Assembly (NCBI GenBank): GCA_900543515.1 | Contig: UQRW01000001.1 | Span: 54,509 to 118,508 of the forward strand | Reading direction: 5' to 3' | DNA length: 64,000 bases | Source of the DNA: an uncultured Collinsella sp. | GTDB taxonomy: Bacteria; Actinomycetota; Coriobacteriia; Coriobacteriales; Coriobacteriaceae | Shown: positions 44,718-52,479 of the stretch, piece after piece | How positions within the stretch are numbered: position 1 is the first letter of the stretch | How the letters are laid out: every line of letters begins with the position of its first letter | The notes under the pieces: model-generated | Databases searched by the model: none | Told to the model about the DNA's origin: nothing | What the model saw: only the letters and a program-made list of their open reading frames with translations | Made by a program: the position numbers and the translations under genes

Positions 44718-44788
44718 CAAGTTGCGGTGAAATAGTTCCTGCTTGTCGGGTATTTGGCCTCAAACAGGAACTATTCCACCGCAACTTG
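44718..44788 (-). other. Long palindrome directly after smpB
   Basis: Arms 44718-44741 and 44765-44788 pair over 23 of 24 positions. The exception is A-C on the plus strand but a G-U pair in minus-strand RNA. It begins 10 nt after the smpB stop, before the separate terminator at 44641-44671. It could protect the mRNA end or be a processing site. Confidence 0.65.
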
Positions 44789-44798
44789 TACAGAGCGT

Positions 44799-45269
44799 CT
44801 AGCGGTTACGCTCCTTGAGGGCGCGGTCAATCTCGCGCTGGACATCGCGCTTGGCCATATCCTCGCGCTTGTCGTAAAGCTTTTTGCCGCGGCCTAGGCC
44901 CAGCAGCAGCTTTACGCGGCCGTCAGTATTAAAGTAGAGTTCCAGCGGCACCAGTGCATAGCCGCGATTACGTAGCTTACCGTCGAGAAAGTCAATCTCC
45001 TTGCGGTGCAACAGCAGACGACGGCGGCGATCAGGGTCGCGATTCCACACGCCACCATGGCTATAAGGGTGAATATGCAGGCCCACGAGCCAGCACTCGC
45101 CGCCACGAATCAGTGCAAAGGTGTCGGTGATCTGGCACGCGCGCTCGCGAATCGACTTGACCTCGGTACCGCTCAGCTCAATGCCGCACTCAAAGGTCTC
45201 ATCGATAAAATACTCGTGGTGTGCCGAGCGATTCTTGGAGATGGGCTTACGCTCGCGCTTACTGGGCAT
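44799..45269 (-). CDS. smpB: SsrA-binding protein
   Basis: A 156-residue tmRNA-binding protein for ribosome rescue. Recognisable segments are NRSAHHEYFIDETFECGIEL, SGTEVKSIRERACQI, NYxHGG-like HPYSHGGVWNRDPDRRRRLL and the basic C-terminal tail KKLYDKREDMAKRDVQREID. AAGGAGG precedes the ATG at 45269. Its start overlaps the end of the TPR gene by 11 bases, so they are coupled. RNase R, a partner in trans-translation, is about 4 kb away, not adjacent. Confidence 0.95.
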   Translation of the reverse strand: MPSKRERKPISKNRSAHHEYFIDETFECGIELSGTEVKSIRERACQITDTFALIRGGECWLVGLHIHPYSHGGVWNRDPDRRRRLLLHRKEIDFLDGKLRNRGYALVPLELYFNTDGRVKLLLGLGRGKKLYDKREDMAKRDVQREIDRALKERNR

Positions 45270-46176
45270 CGCCGGCCTCCTTGGCTCCATCGGCGTTTGA
45301 GCCCGCGGCGTGGCGCTTTGCCTTGCGCTCAGCATTGAGCTCAGCGTCGCTCTCGCGCACCAGTTTGATAATCGCCGCGCAGGCCTCCTCGCCCACCAAG
45401 TCGCGAGCACGCACCGTCAGGCGCGTGGCCTCCTGCTTGTCGCCGTCGCTTGCAGCATCTGTCGCGCACATAATCAGGCAGATGGCAATCTCGGCCGAAG
45501 GCGAGGTCGGCACGCCTTGCAGGGCCAGTTCACCCATCACGTGCTCGTCGCTCTCCTCGGCGGCATCCGGATAGGTGGTATGAATCTTGTTGAGCAGGCG
45601 CGTCGTGTGTGCATCGTTGGGCGCTAAGCGCAGTGCCAGACGCGCGCAACCCACGGCGGCCGAGACATTCTCGGTCTCGGGCTCCAAGAAGTACTGGCCC
45701 AGGTTGGAATAGGCGCGGGCGGCGCACTTGCCATCGCTTGCACGCTCCAGCACCGAGAACGAGAGCGATGCCCATTCTTGCTTGTCCTCGAGTGCGCGGA
45801 ACAGCTCGGCCAAGTCCAAGCGATAGTTGCAGTTCATGGGGTCCCAACGCACGGCCCGCATCAGGGCATTACGAGCGCTCACATAATCCTGCTGGCGAAT
45901 GTAGGCAAACGCCATGTCAGAGTACAGGCGGTCAAACGGCACCTCGACCTGCACGAGCTCGCGCGGATCCTTCTCCACGCGGCGATAGGCCAAGCGCTCA
46001 AACTTGCTATCGAAGCTAAAGTATTGGCGCTTCTCCTCCGTCTTGCACTCGGCGTCGATATACTCCTCGGCGAGCTCCACCAGGCGCTCCAGCAGCGGTG
46101 TCGCCGTAGCCAGGTCGCCCTGCGCCAGATAGTTCTCGGCATACGTGATGTCTTGCAAGCTGATGGGCAGATCCAT
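45259..46176 (-). CDS. TPR repeat protein
   Basis: A 305-residue helical protein. Repeated helix pairs with TPR spacing are visible (YSDMAFAYIRQQDYVSARNA, RWDPMNCNYRLDLAELFRAL, YSNLGQYFLEPETENVSAAV). The last 20 residues are charged and low in complexity. No signal peptide is seen, so it probably scaffolds cytosolic partners. GAGGAG precedes the ATG at 46176. It is translationally coupled to smpB by overlap. Its exact role is unknown. Confidence 0.78.
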   Translation of the reverse strand: MDLPISLQDITYAENYLAQGDLATATPLLERLVELAEEYIDAECKTEEKRQYFSFDSKFERLAYRRVEKDPRELVQVEVPFDRLYSDMAFAYIRQQDYVSARNALMRAVRWDPMNCNYRLDLAELFRALEDKQEWASLSFSVLERASDGKCAARAYSNLGQYFLEPETENVSAAVGCARLALRLAPNDAHTTRLLNKIHTTYPDAAEESDEHVMGELALQGVPTSPSAEIAICLIMCATDAASDGDKQEATRLTVRARDLVGEEACAAIIKLVRESDAELNAERKAKRHAAGSNADGAKEAGDAQ

Positions 46177-46274
46177 GGCTACTCCTCGATCTGAGCGAAA
46201 CACGGCAGGCGCCGCATATACGGTCGATACACAAAACCCGGGTCTCTTACGAGGCCCGGGCATTCATTTGTGGG

Positions 46275-46348
46275 TAGCCCGTACCAGATTCGAACTGGTG
46301 ATCTCCGCCTTGAGAGGGCGGCGTCCTAAACCGCTAGACGAACGGGCC
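46275..46348 (-). tRNA. tRNA-Glu (CTC)
   Basis: The minus strand folds into a cloverleaf: acceptor GGCCCGT/ACGGGCT with a G-U first pair, D arm GTCTAGCGGTTTAGGAC, anticodon stem CCGCC/GGCGG with loop CTCTCAA (anticodon CTC), and T arm ACCAG/CTGGT with TTCGAAT. Length is 74 nt to the discriminator A; CCA is not clearly encoded (next bases CCCA). Confidence 0.92.
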
Positions 46349-46365
46349 ATATGTAGCAAATGCAA

Positions 46366-46439
46366 TGGCTGGGATGGAGGGAGTCGAACCCCCATTGACG
46401 GAACCAGAATCCGCTGTCCTGCCATTAGACGACATCCCA
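46366..46439 (-). tRNA. tRNA-Gln (CTG)
   Basis: The minus strand gives acceptor TGGGATG/CATCCCA, anticodon stem GCGGA/TCCGT with loop TTCTGGT (anticodon CTG), and a T loop TTCGACT. The discriminator G and CCA are encoded at 46369-46366. It lies 17 nt upstream of tRNA-Glu on the same strand, so both are probably one transcript. Confidence 0.93.
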
Positions 46440-46704
46440 ATGACTGCATCGCTGCGCTCGGCTGTGCCTTTGCGCAAGAAAGAAATATACGGGAAGTCTC
46501 GCCATGACGCAAGCCCCAATTTTGACTTTTTTGAAATTCAGTCAAATACGGCCAACACGTGAAGGACCTGTGAAGCACCAGCGACACCTACGGCGTCAAA
46601 GCCCGTAAAACATCCCACATCTACCGCTGGTAGATTACAACAATGCAGCACTCACGGCTGATGGCACAATCGAACCGTCATCATTGCACGGATATCGAGG
46701 CGCC

Positions 46705-47115
46705 ATGGACGAAGAGCTTGATTACCTATGGGAGACCCTGGGCCTCGAGATCACTGCTGACCTTTGGCCCGAACGGGACAAAATCCATCCCACACTGCGC
46801 CCCGCCATCACGGTGATGCAGGCAAAATACCGCCGTGCATCCTTTTTGATCATGCGGATGTCATGGCACGCGGGACTCCCCGACCTTAAGCGAATCCAGG
46901 CAAGCCTCGTCGAGTTGTCCGGTATGCCGACCGTCATATCCGAGGCGCACCTGGAGCAGCGCCAGCGCGAGCGACTGCAACAGCAGCGGATTCCCTTTAT
47001 CTGCCCCGGCGTTCAGGCATATCTGCCCTTTATGGACGAGGAGTACTGGAGCGGCAAGCCCAACAAGCACGTAAAGGTCTACGATCCGCACGAATGGGCG
47101 CGGCTTGAGGATTAG
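46705..47115 (+). CDS. Conserved hypothetical protein (136 aa)
   Basis: A small soluble protein. After a helical first half (MDEELDYLWETLGLEITADL, LKRIQASLVELS) comes RERLQQQRIPFICPGVQAYLPFMDEEYW (key residues IPFICPG and YLPFM), a pattern I associate with some MarR-like proteins of Gram-positive bacteria. No helix-turn-helix is clear in this short chain, so it may be a partial relative. GAGG precedes the ATG at 46705. The function is unknown. Confidence 0.6.
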   Translation: MDEELDYLWETLGLEITADLWPERDKIHPTLRPAITVMQAKYRRASFLIMRMSWHAGLPDLKRIQASLVELSGMPTVISEAHLEQRQRERLQQQRIPFICPGVQAYLPFMDEEYWSGKPNKHVKVYDPHEWARLED

Positions 47116-47158
47116 CGCATATGCCCGCCAGCCGGGATAGTGCGCATGCCCGCCAACC

Positions 47159-47329
47159 GGAAAGCTCATCCCGGAATTTACGTCCAGAACGGGACGCGCT
47201 TTCCCCTAGAGGCCCCAAACGGAAACCGTATCCCAGATTTCGCGCTCAAACTGGGATACGATTTCCGCTAGCCCCTTCAACCGGAAACTGCGTCCCGGAA
47301 TCCGAGCTCAAAACGGGACGCACTTTCCG
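47159..47329. repeat. Three tandem hairpin repeats
   Basis: Units 47159-47204, 47220-47267 and 47282-47329 begin 61 and 62 bp apart. Each is a palindrome of the form GGAAA-n-(G/C)TCCC-loop-GGGA-n-TTTCC. The stem bases change together between units (TATCCCAG with CTGGGATA in unit 2, GTCCCG with CGGGAC in unit 3). Loops share GCTCAAA in units 2 and 3. Confidence 0.8.
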
Positions 47330-47335
47330 CAACCA

Positions 47336-47695
47336 CTACAGCAGCACCTCGGTCCAGGTCGCTTCCTTAAACCCAGGAATCGCAAAGTCGTCGCCCACCA
47401 GCAGCGGACGCTTGACCAGCATGCCGTCGGTCGCCAGCAGCTCGTAGCATTCCCGATCCGTCATGCCCGCATCCAGACGCGCCTTCAGGCCCAGCTCTCG
47501 ATATTTCATGCCCGACGAATTAAAGAAGCGCCGCACCGGCAGCCCCGAACGAGCAATCCAGGTCGCAAGCTCATCAGCCGTGGGATTGTCCAAAACGATA
47601 TCGCGATCGATATACTCTACCCCATGTTCGTCCAGCCATGCCTTGGCCTTCTTACAGGTCGAACACTTGGGATATTCAACAAACAATACCGCCAT
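47336..47695 (-). CDS. ArsC/Spx family thioredoxin-fold protein
   Basis: A 119-residue protein that begins MAVLFVEYPKCSTCKKAKAW, with the CxxC-type site (C11, C14) of the ArsC/Spx/YffB family. LDEHGVEYIDRDIVLDNPTA and KRPLLVGDD are family marks. The Spx-like position of the redox site and the RPLLV motif are common to both reductases and Spx regulators, so I do not assign one. GAAAGG precedes the ATG at 47695. Tandem hairpins follow its stop. Confidence 0.82.
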   Translation of the reverse strand: MAVLFVEYPKCSTCKKAKAWLDEHGVEYIDRDIVLDNPTADELATWIARSGLPVRRFFNSSGMKYRELGLKARLDAGMTDRECYELLATDGMLVKRPLLVGDDFAIPGFKEATWTEVLL

Positions 47696-47817
47696 GGGAT
47701 TTCCTTTCTTAGAGAAAACAGGTGTCTGGAAAACTGCACATCGACGACCACTCGCGATTGCAGCCGTTATTGTAGTCAATGTCGAAGCATAGGCAGTCGC
47801 GATGTCTCGTCTTAAGG

Positions 47818-48399
47818 CTAGCGCCTCGCATGGGCGCCGATCGGCCGAGTCGCATGGCGCACCAACGCCGCTGCCAGCAATACCAACAGCATGGCGGTGA
47901 CATAGCCCGCAGCATCGAATCCTAAATCGATAACGTCGAAATGCCTGCCGGGAACAAAGATCTTATGTACCTGATCGCCAACGGAGCAGGCGGCGCAAAA
48001 GAGCAATACGGGCACGCAACGGGAGTATACGCTCCACGGACGCCTGGAAAAGCAAACCACGACCACCGAGGCGAACAATCCGACGAAGAAAAACTCTACG
48101 GTATGGGCAACGCGACGGACGTTCGTGCCCACCCACATGCGAATGGAAGCAAGTCGGCCAGACCGGATATTCGAGGCAGCCGAATCGGTGCCCCCGGTCA
48201 TTCCGTTCTCCGTCTGGGCTTCACCCGTGGCATCGGCAGCCTGAACGCCCGTAGCCTGACCCTCCACCACACGCGCGGTGGACTCGCTCAGCAACGACGT
48301 CTCCACCGCATTTTGCTCCGTCAGCACCCAGATGCCCACCAGCGTTGCAGCGAACAGAACGATCGCGGTCCATCCGATTATTTGTTTTACGCGCGCCAA
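47818..48399 (-). CDS. VanZ-like membrane protein
   Basis: A 193-residue protein with an N-terminal helix, an outer linker of about 60 residues, and three further helices. RRVAHTVEFFFVGLFAS and DQVHKIFVPGRHFDVIDLGF with DAAGY are the two conserved parts of VanZ-like proteins. VanZ itself gives low-level teicoplanin resistance, but most members have unknown roles. AAGGAGG lies 7 nt before a TTG at 48397-48399, the likely start. It is not in a glycopeptide resistance cluster. Confidence 0.8.
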   Translation of the reverse strand: MARVKQIIGWTAIVLFAATLVGIWVLTEQNAVETSLLSESTARVVEGQATGVQAADATGEAQTENGMTGGTDSAASNIRSGRLASIRMWVGTNVRRVAHTVEFFFVGLFASVVVVCFSRRPWSVYSRCVPVLLFCAACSVGDQVHKIFVPGRHFDVIDLGFDAAGYVTAMLLVLLAAALVRHATRPIGAHARR

Positions 48400-48504
48400 G
48401 GGCCAACCTCCTTTTTTTGAATATCAGCGAGTGTAGCCCCAAATGACATCGTCACCGTATCAAAAGTTGAATCGCAACAGGAAGCGACAAAGCGACGCAA
48501 ACCC

Positions 48505-49110
48505 CTACCCCGCCTCGCGCATCCAGCGATCGAACGTCCCCACGCACACGCCCAGGCACTTTGCTGCCTGGCTGCGGGTAATATCGCCCGCCTCATAGCT
48601 ATCGCGCACCAGCTCAAACTGAGGAGGGCACGGCTTGCGAGGTCGACCGAAACGGACCCCTCGCGCCCGCGCCGCTGCAATTCCCTCCGCCTGGCGCCGA
48701 TGGATATTCTCGCGCTCCACCTGCGCCACGTAGCTCAGCAGTTGCAGCACAATATCGGCAATCAGGGTGTTGGTCACATCCGGCGCGCCGCTGGCCCTGA
48801 CGCGCGTGTCAAGCAATGGCATGTCCAACACCACAATGGCAACCCCGAGCTCCTTGGTAATGCGTCGCCATTCCTCAAGAATCTCGGAGTAATTACGACC
48901 AAGTCGGTCGATAGAAAGCACCACCAGTACGTCCCCGTCTCCCAGGACGTGCAGCAGCTCGCGATAACGCGGTCGATCGAAGTCCTTGCCGCTCGCATGG
49001 TCGGCATAAATATTCGCCGAGCCCACGCCATAGGCGCCCAGCGCATCCAGCTGCCGATTAAGGTTCTGATCGCGCGAACTCACCCGCGCATAACCGTACA
49101 CCGTCGCCAT
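48505..49110 (-). CDS. Serine recombinase (resolvase/invertase)
   Basis: A 201-residue site-specific recombinase. The catalytic serine is in YGYARVSSRDQN, followed by LSIDRLGRNYSEI and the VERENIHRRQAEGIA helix. The C-terminal helix-turn-helix ITRSQAAKCLGVCVGTFDRW is complete. The best start is ATG at 49110, although its ribosome site is weak (GGGGATGAG). No transposase or integron adjoins it, and no pair of inverted recombination sites is evident. It may be a remnant of a mobile element or a stand-alone invertase. Confidence 0.88.
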   Translation of the reverse strand: MATVYGYARVSSRDQNLNRQLDALGAYGVGSANIYADHASGKDFDRPRYRELLHVLGDGDVLVVLSIDRLGRNYSEILEEWRRITKELGVAIVVLDMPLLDTRVRASGAPDVTNTLIADIVLQLLSYVAQVERENIHRRQAEGIAAARARGVRFGRPRKPCPPQFELVRDSYEAGDITRSQAAKCLGVCVGTFDRWMREAG

Positions 49111-49130
49111 CTCATCCCCGCTTTCTTGTA

Positions 49131-49167
49131 AACCTGCCAAAAAGGGACAGGTTTATTTTGGTAGGTT
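49131..49167. repeat. Hairpin E, copy 1
   Basis: AACCTGCCAAAA (49131-49142) pairs with TTTTGGTAGGTT (49156-49167) with one wobble-type position. The unit AACCTGCCAAAAAGGGACAG also occurs at 61220. It lies 20 nt upstream of the recombinase start. Confidence 0.75.
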
Positions 49168-49230
49168 TTACCTCTCAAATAGCAGGTAAGCGGGCGGCCG
49201 AGCAGACGGCAAGGTAGCCACGATTCAAAT

Positions 49231-49262
49231 GCGGAGGGCGGTCCCGAAAGGCCGCCCTCCGC
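49231..49262 (-). terminator. GC-rich hairpin after rnr
   Basis: An 11-bp stem (49231-49241 with 49252-49262) encloses a short loop that starts 26 nt after the rnr stop. No T-run follows, so termination is uncertain. Confidence 0.45.
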
Positions 49263-49287
49263 TCCCCCACCATCAGTCGGGATTTGG

Positions 49288-51423
49288 CTAATGGATAAGC
49301 TTGAAGTCCAAGTGCCCACGCGTGGTATTGACGCGCGAGACCTCGATGATCACGCGCTGCCCCAGCTCGTAACGGGTGCCCGTGTCGGCACCCGTGAGCG
49401 TTAGCGCGTCCTCGTCGAACTCGAACCACTCGTTGCCCAGACTCTTGATCGAAACCAAGCCTTCGACCTGCGTTAGGTCCAAGCGCACAAAGAGGCCCAT
49501 GCTGCTAACCCACGAGACGGTTCCGGCATAGCGCTCGCCCAGACGGTCCTCATAGTACTGGGCAATCTTGATCTTTTGCGTCGCATGGCTGGCGGCATCT
49601 GCCGCGCGCTCGGCATCGCTGCATGCGCGGCAGATCTGCGGCAGAATGCGCGGCAGTGACTCGCGCCCCTTGCCGATCAGGCGCGGCGTACGGACCAGGG
49701 CGTCCTTGCCGCCCAGCTGCTCATAGGCCAACTGCAGCTTGAGTACGCGGTGCACCACCAGATCGGGGTAGCGACGGATGGGACTCGTAAAGTGACAGTA
49801 GCACGGCGCGGCGAGCGCAAAGTGGCCCTCGTTGCGCGGCTTGTACAGCGCGCGCTGCATGCTGCGCAGAAGCAGCGTGTTGACGAGCGGTGCGTTGGCC
49901 GTACCGGCGGCAGCATCAACTGCAGCCTGCAGCTCATCGGGGCTCCCCAGGGCAATACCGGCAGCACGGCGATCGTCGATGATGCCTAGCTGCGCCAGCG
50001 CAACGGCAGCACCGTGCAGGCTATCGGGGCTCGGATCCTCATGCACACGATAGCAGGCCTCGATATCACGGTCTGCCAGCCACTCTGCAACGCACTCGTT
50101 GGCGAGCAGCATGGCTTCCTCGATAAGCGACGTGGCACACGAACGCTCACGCGCCACAATCTGCACGGGCACTCCGTCCTCATCCAATAGAGCGCGAATC
50201 TCGGCTGTGTCAAAATCGACTGAGCCGCGGGCGCGACGAATACGACGGCGAAGTTCGGCGAGTTCGTTAGCGGAGACAAGGAAATCGCCGAGGTCGATGT
50301 TGTAGCCGCGGGCGGTCTCCTCGCACGCAAGACCGCGCTCAAGCGCTTCCTCGCGCGAGATCTCGGCAGCCGCAACATCCTCGGCCGCACCCTCCAGCAC
50401 CGAATACTCAACCGCGCCGGCACGCACCAGCAGCGCCTCGGCGCCGTCATAGTCCATACGCACACGCGAGCGAATCACGCTGGGGTACGGATCGTAATGC
50501 CGCACACGACCCTGCGCATCGAGCTCAATGTCAACGGTAAACGCAAGACGGTCCTCGTCAGGGCGAAGCGAGCACAGGTCACAGGACAGGCGTTCGGGCA
50601 GCATGGGAAGCACGCGATCGGCCAGATACACCGATGTCGTGCGATGGCGAGCCTCAAGATCGATATGCCCGTCCCAAGCCACATAGTGTGAAACGTCGGC
50701 GATATGCACACCCAGCTTGTAGCCACCCTCGGGCGTACGCTCCAGCGAAATGGCATCGTCAAAGTCGCGCGCGTCGACAGGGTCGATCGTGATGACAAAG
50801 CGGTCGCGCAGATCGCGGCGGAGCGGGTCCTTAAGCGCCGCGGACACATCGAGCGAAAGCTCCTCGGCCTCGTCCAGCGCGGCCTCGGGATAGCTATCGG
50901 TATAGCCGTAGCGCGCCATCACATATTGAACGCCCAAATCGGGCGCGTCATCTCCGCCAATGCGGCGTTCGATCGTCACAGCGCCCGATTCCAGGCGCGT
51001 CGGGTAGGTCAAAATGCGCGCGACAACAGCATCACCCGGGTGAACGCCCAGACGATCCGCCGAGGTATCCTCAGGCAGAATGAAGAAGTCAGCCTTCAGA
51101 CGCGAATCGAGCGGCTCGATCACACCGAGCGGACCAGCGGTCTGGTACGTACCCACCACGCTTATGGCTGCGCGCTCAACCACGCCTTCGATCACGGCGC
51201 GCCGCTCACCGTGCGGGCTGTTCTTAATGCTCACGGCAACGGTATCGCCATCCATAATCTCGCGCTTGCCACGGCCCATGACCTTGTAGTCGCCATTCTC
51301 GGTTATGACATAGGCACTGTGCTCATGGAGCTGCACGCGCCCGGTCAGGCTCGGACGGCGTTCGCTGCGCACCGGCCCGCGCTTATTGCGAGCTCCACGC
51401 TTATGCTTGTTATTGCGCCCCAT
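49288..51423 (-). CDS. rnr: Ribonuclease R
   Basis: A 711-residue 3'-5' exoribonuclease. A basic N-terminal segment is followed by cold-shock-like domains, the RNB catalytic domain with IDPVDARDFDDAIS and SHYVAWDG, and a C-terminal S1 domain (GTVSWVSSMGLFVRLD). The acidic residues in the DARDFDDA motif bind the metal ions. It degrades structured RNA and helps SmpB/tmRNA remove faulty mRNA. GGGAGG precedes the ATG at 51423. Length is normal for RNase R without the long lysine-rich tail. Confidence 0.94.
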   Translation of the reverse strand: MGRNNKHKRGARNKRGPVRSERRPSLTGRVQLHEHSAYVITENGDYKVMGRGKREIMDGDTVAVSIKNSPHGERRAVIEGVVERAAISVVGTYQTAGPLGVIEPLDSRLKADFFILPEDTSADRLGVHPGDAVVARILTYPTRLESGAVTIERRIGGDDAPDLGVQYVMARYGYTDSYPEAALDEAEELSLDVSAALKDPLRRDLRDRFVITIDPVDARDFDDAISLERTPEGGYKLGVHIADVSHYVAWDGHIDLEARHRTTSVYLADRVLPMLPERLSCDLCSLRPDEDRLAFTVDIELDAQGRVRHYDPYPSVIRSRVRMDYDGAEALLVRAGAVEYSVLEGAAEDVAAAEISREEALERGLACEETARGYNIDLGDFLVSANELAELRRRIRRARGSVDFDTAEIRALLDEDGVPVQIVARERSCATSLIEEAMLLANECVAEWLADRDIEACYRVHEDPSPDSLHGAAVALAQLGIIDDRRAAGIALGSPDELQAAVDAAAGTANAPLVNTLLLRSMQRALYKPRNEGHFALAAPCYCHFTSPIRRYPDLVVHRVLKLQLAYEQLGGKDALVRTPRLIGKGRESLPRILPQICRACSDAERAADAASHATQKIKIAQYYEDRLGERYAGTVSWVSSMGLFVRLDLTQVEGLVSIKSLGNEWFEFDEDALTLTGADTGTRYELGQRVIIEVSRVNTTRGHLDFKLIH

Positions 51424-51500
51424 GGCGCCTCCCAACTATCGATTGCGAACTCCAAAGAGTCTACCCAAATGATTCGCTTTCCTGCCGTCCCCTAGGGATC

Positions 51501-51534
51501 AAAAAACGGGCCGCCCCATAAGAGACGACCCGTT
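51501..51534 (-). terminator. Terminator of ftsEX
   Basis: AACGGGTCG (51534-51526) pairs with CGGCCCGTT (51513-51505) on the minus strand, with one G-U, followed by TTTT. It starts 25 nt after the ftsX stop. Confidence 0.75.
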
Positions 51535-51558
51535 GGAAGGGATGAATTCCAGGCATGC

Positions 51559-52479
51559 CTACACGCGCAGGTAGCGGCGCATGGCAATGGCAGAACCAAA
51601 GAGACCGATAATCACGCCGACCAGAATCAGCGCAGCATAGGTCACCAGGTAGTACTGCATCGGCAGGGCAAACGACATCCAGCCGATGCTCTCCTGCAGA
51701 CGCGGAATCATCAGATTGCGCAGCAGCTCCAGAACGCCGATGGAAAGCAGCGAGCCCAAAATGGCCTGCAGCACGCCCTCGGTGATAAACGGGCCGCGAA
51801 TGAAGCCGTTGCTGGCGCCGACCAGACGCATAATCGCAATCTCACGACGACGCGCCGTAATGGACAGGCGAATCGTGTTGTTGATAAAGATGAACGCGAT
51901 AAAAGTCAGCAGGCCAACAAGCACCACGGCGGCGATGCGGATGTAGTTGGTCACCTGGAACAGGCGGCTCACTTCCTCCTGGCCGTACAGCACGCTCGCG
52001 TTGACGTCGCCGTCATCCGCGATCTTCTGGAAATCGGCATCCTTCTTGAGCTTCTTTGCCGTGCTCTCGACCTTGGACGGATCGTCCATCTCAATAGCGA
52101 AGGAAGCCGGCAGCGGGTTCTGGCCATCGAGCGCGCTCATGGTGGCGTCGGCGTTGCCCGACATCTTGCTCGTATACTCGGCCAGCGCGTCGTCCTTGTC
52201 CTTATAGGTCACGGACTTGACGTTATTCCACGTCTTAAGCTCGGCCTCAAAAGCCTGAACATCAGCCTGATCGGCGTCATCGCTAATGAACGCGTTGATG
52301 ACAACCTGATCCTCGACGGTGCCGATCACGGAGTTCAGCATCGCAGAGCCCATGATGAACAGGCCGATGATAAACAGCGAAAGGAAGATCGTGATGACGG
52401 CGCCGAGCGAGGTAGTCCAGTTACGGAAGAAGTGGCTGATTGCCTCTTTGAAGGAGTAGCCCACGTTAGTTGGTGCCAT
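51559..52479 (-). CDS. ftsX: Cell division protein FtsX
   Basis: A 306-residue membrane protein with the FtsX layout: an N-terminal helix (TTSLGAVITIFLSLFIIGLF), a large outer loop of about 110 residues, and three helices near the end (IRIAAVVLVGLLTFIAFIFI and others). IRLSITARRREIAIMRLVGA is the conserved FtsX motif. With FtsE it controls peptidoglycan hydrolases at division. Its start lies within the end of ftsE (14-base overlap). Confidence 0.93.
   Translation of the reverse strand: MAPTNVGYSFKEAISHFFRNWTTSLGAVITIFLSLFIIGLFIMGSAMLNSVIGTVEDQVVINAFISDDADQADVQAFEAELKTWNNVKSVTYKDKDDALAEYTSKMSGNADATMSALDGQNPLPASFAIEMDDPSKVESTAKKLKKDADFQKIADDGDVNASVLYGQEEVSRLFQVTNYIRIAAVVLVGLLTFIAFIFINNTIRLSITARRREIAIMRLVGASNGFIRGPFITEGVLQAILGSLLSIGVLELLRNLMIPRLQESIGWMSFALPMQYYLVTYAALILVGVIIGLFGSAIAMRRYLRV

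Noticed and set aside
47159..47329. Tandem hairpins as a CRISPR array
   Set aside because: The units are not identical, each is a palindrome, there are only three, and no cas gene is in the window.
48505..49172. Invertible promoter switch next to the serine recombinase
   Set aside because: The adjacent inverted repeat is a compact 37-bp hairpin with no promoter between its arms, and no second site in inverted orientation is found nearby.
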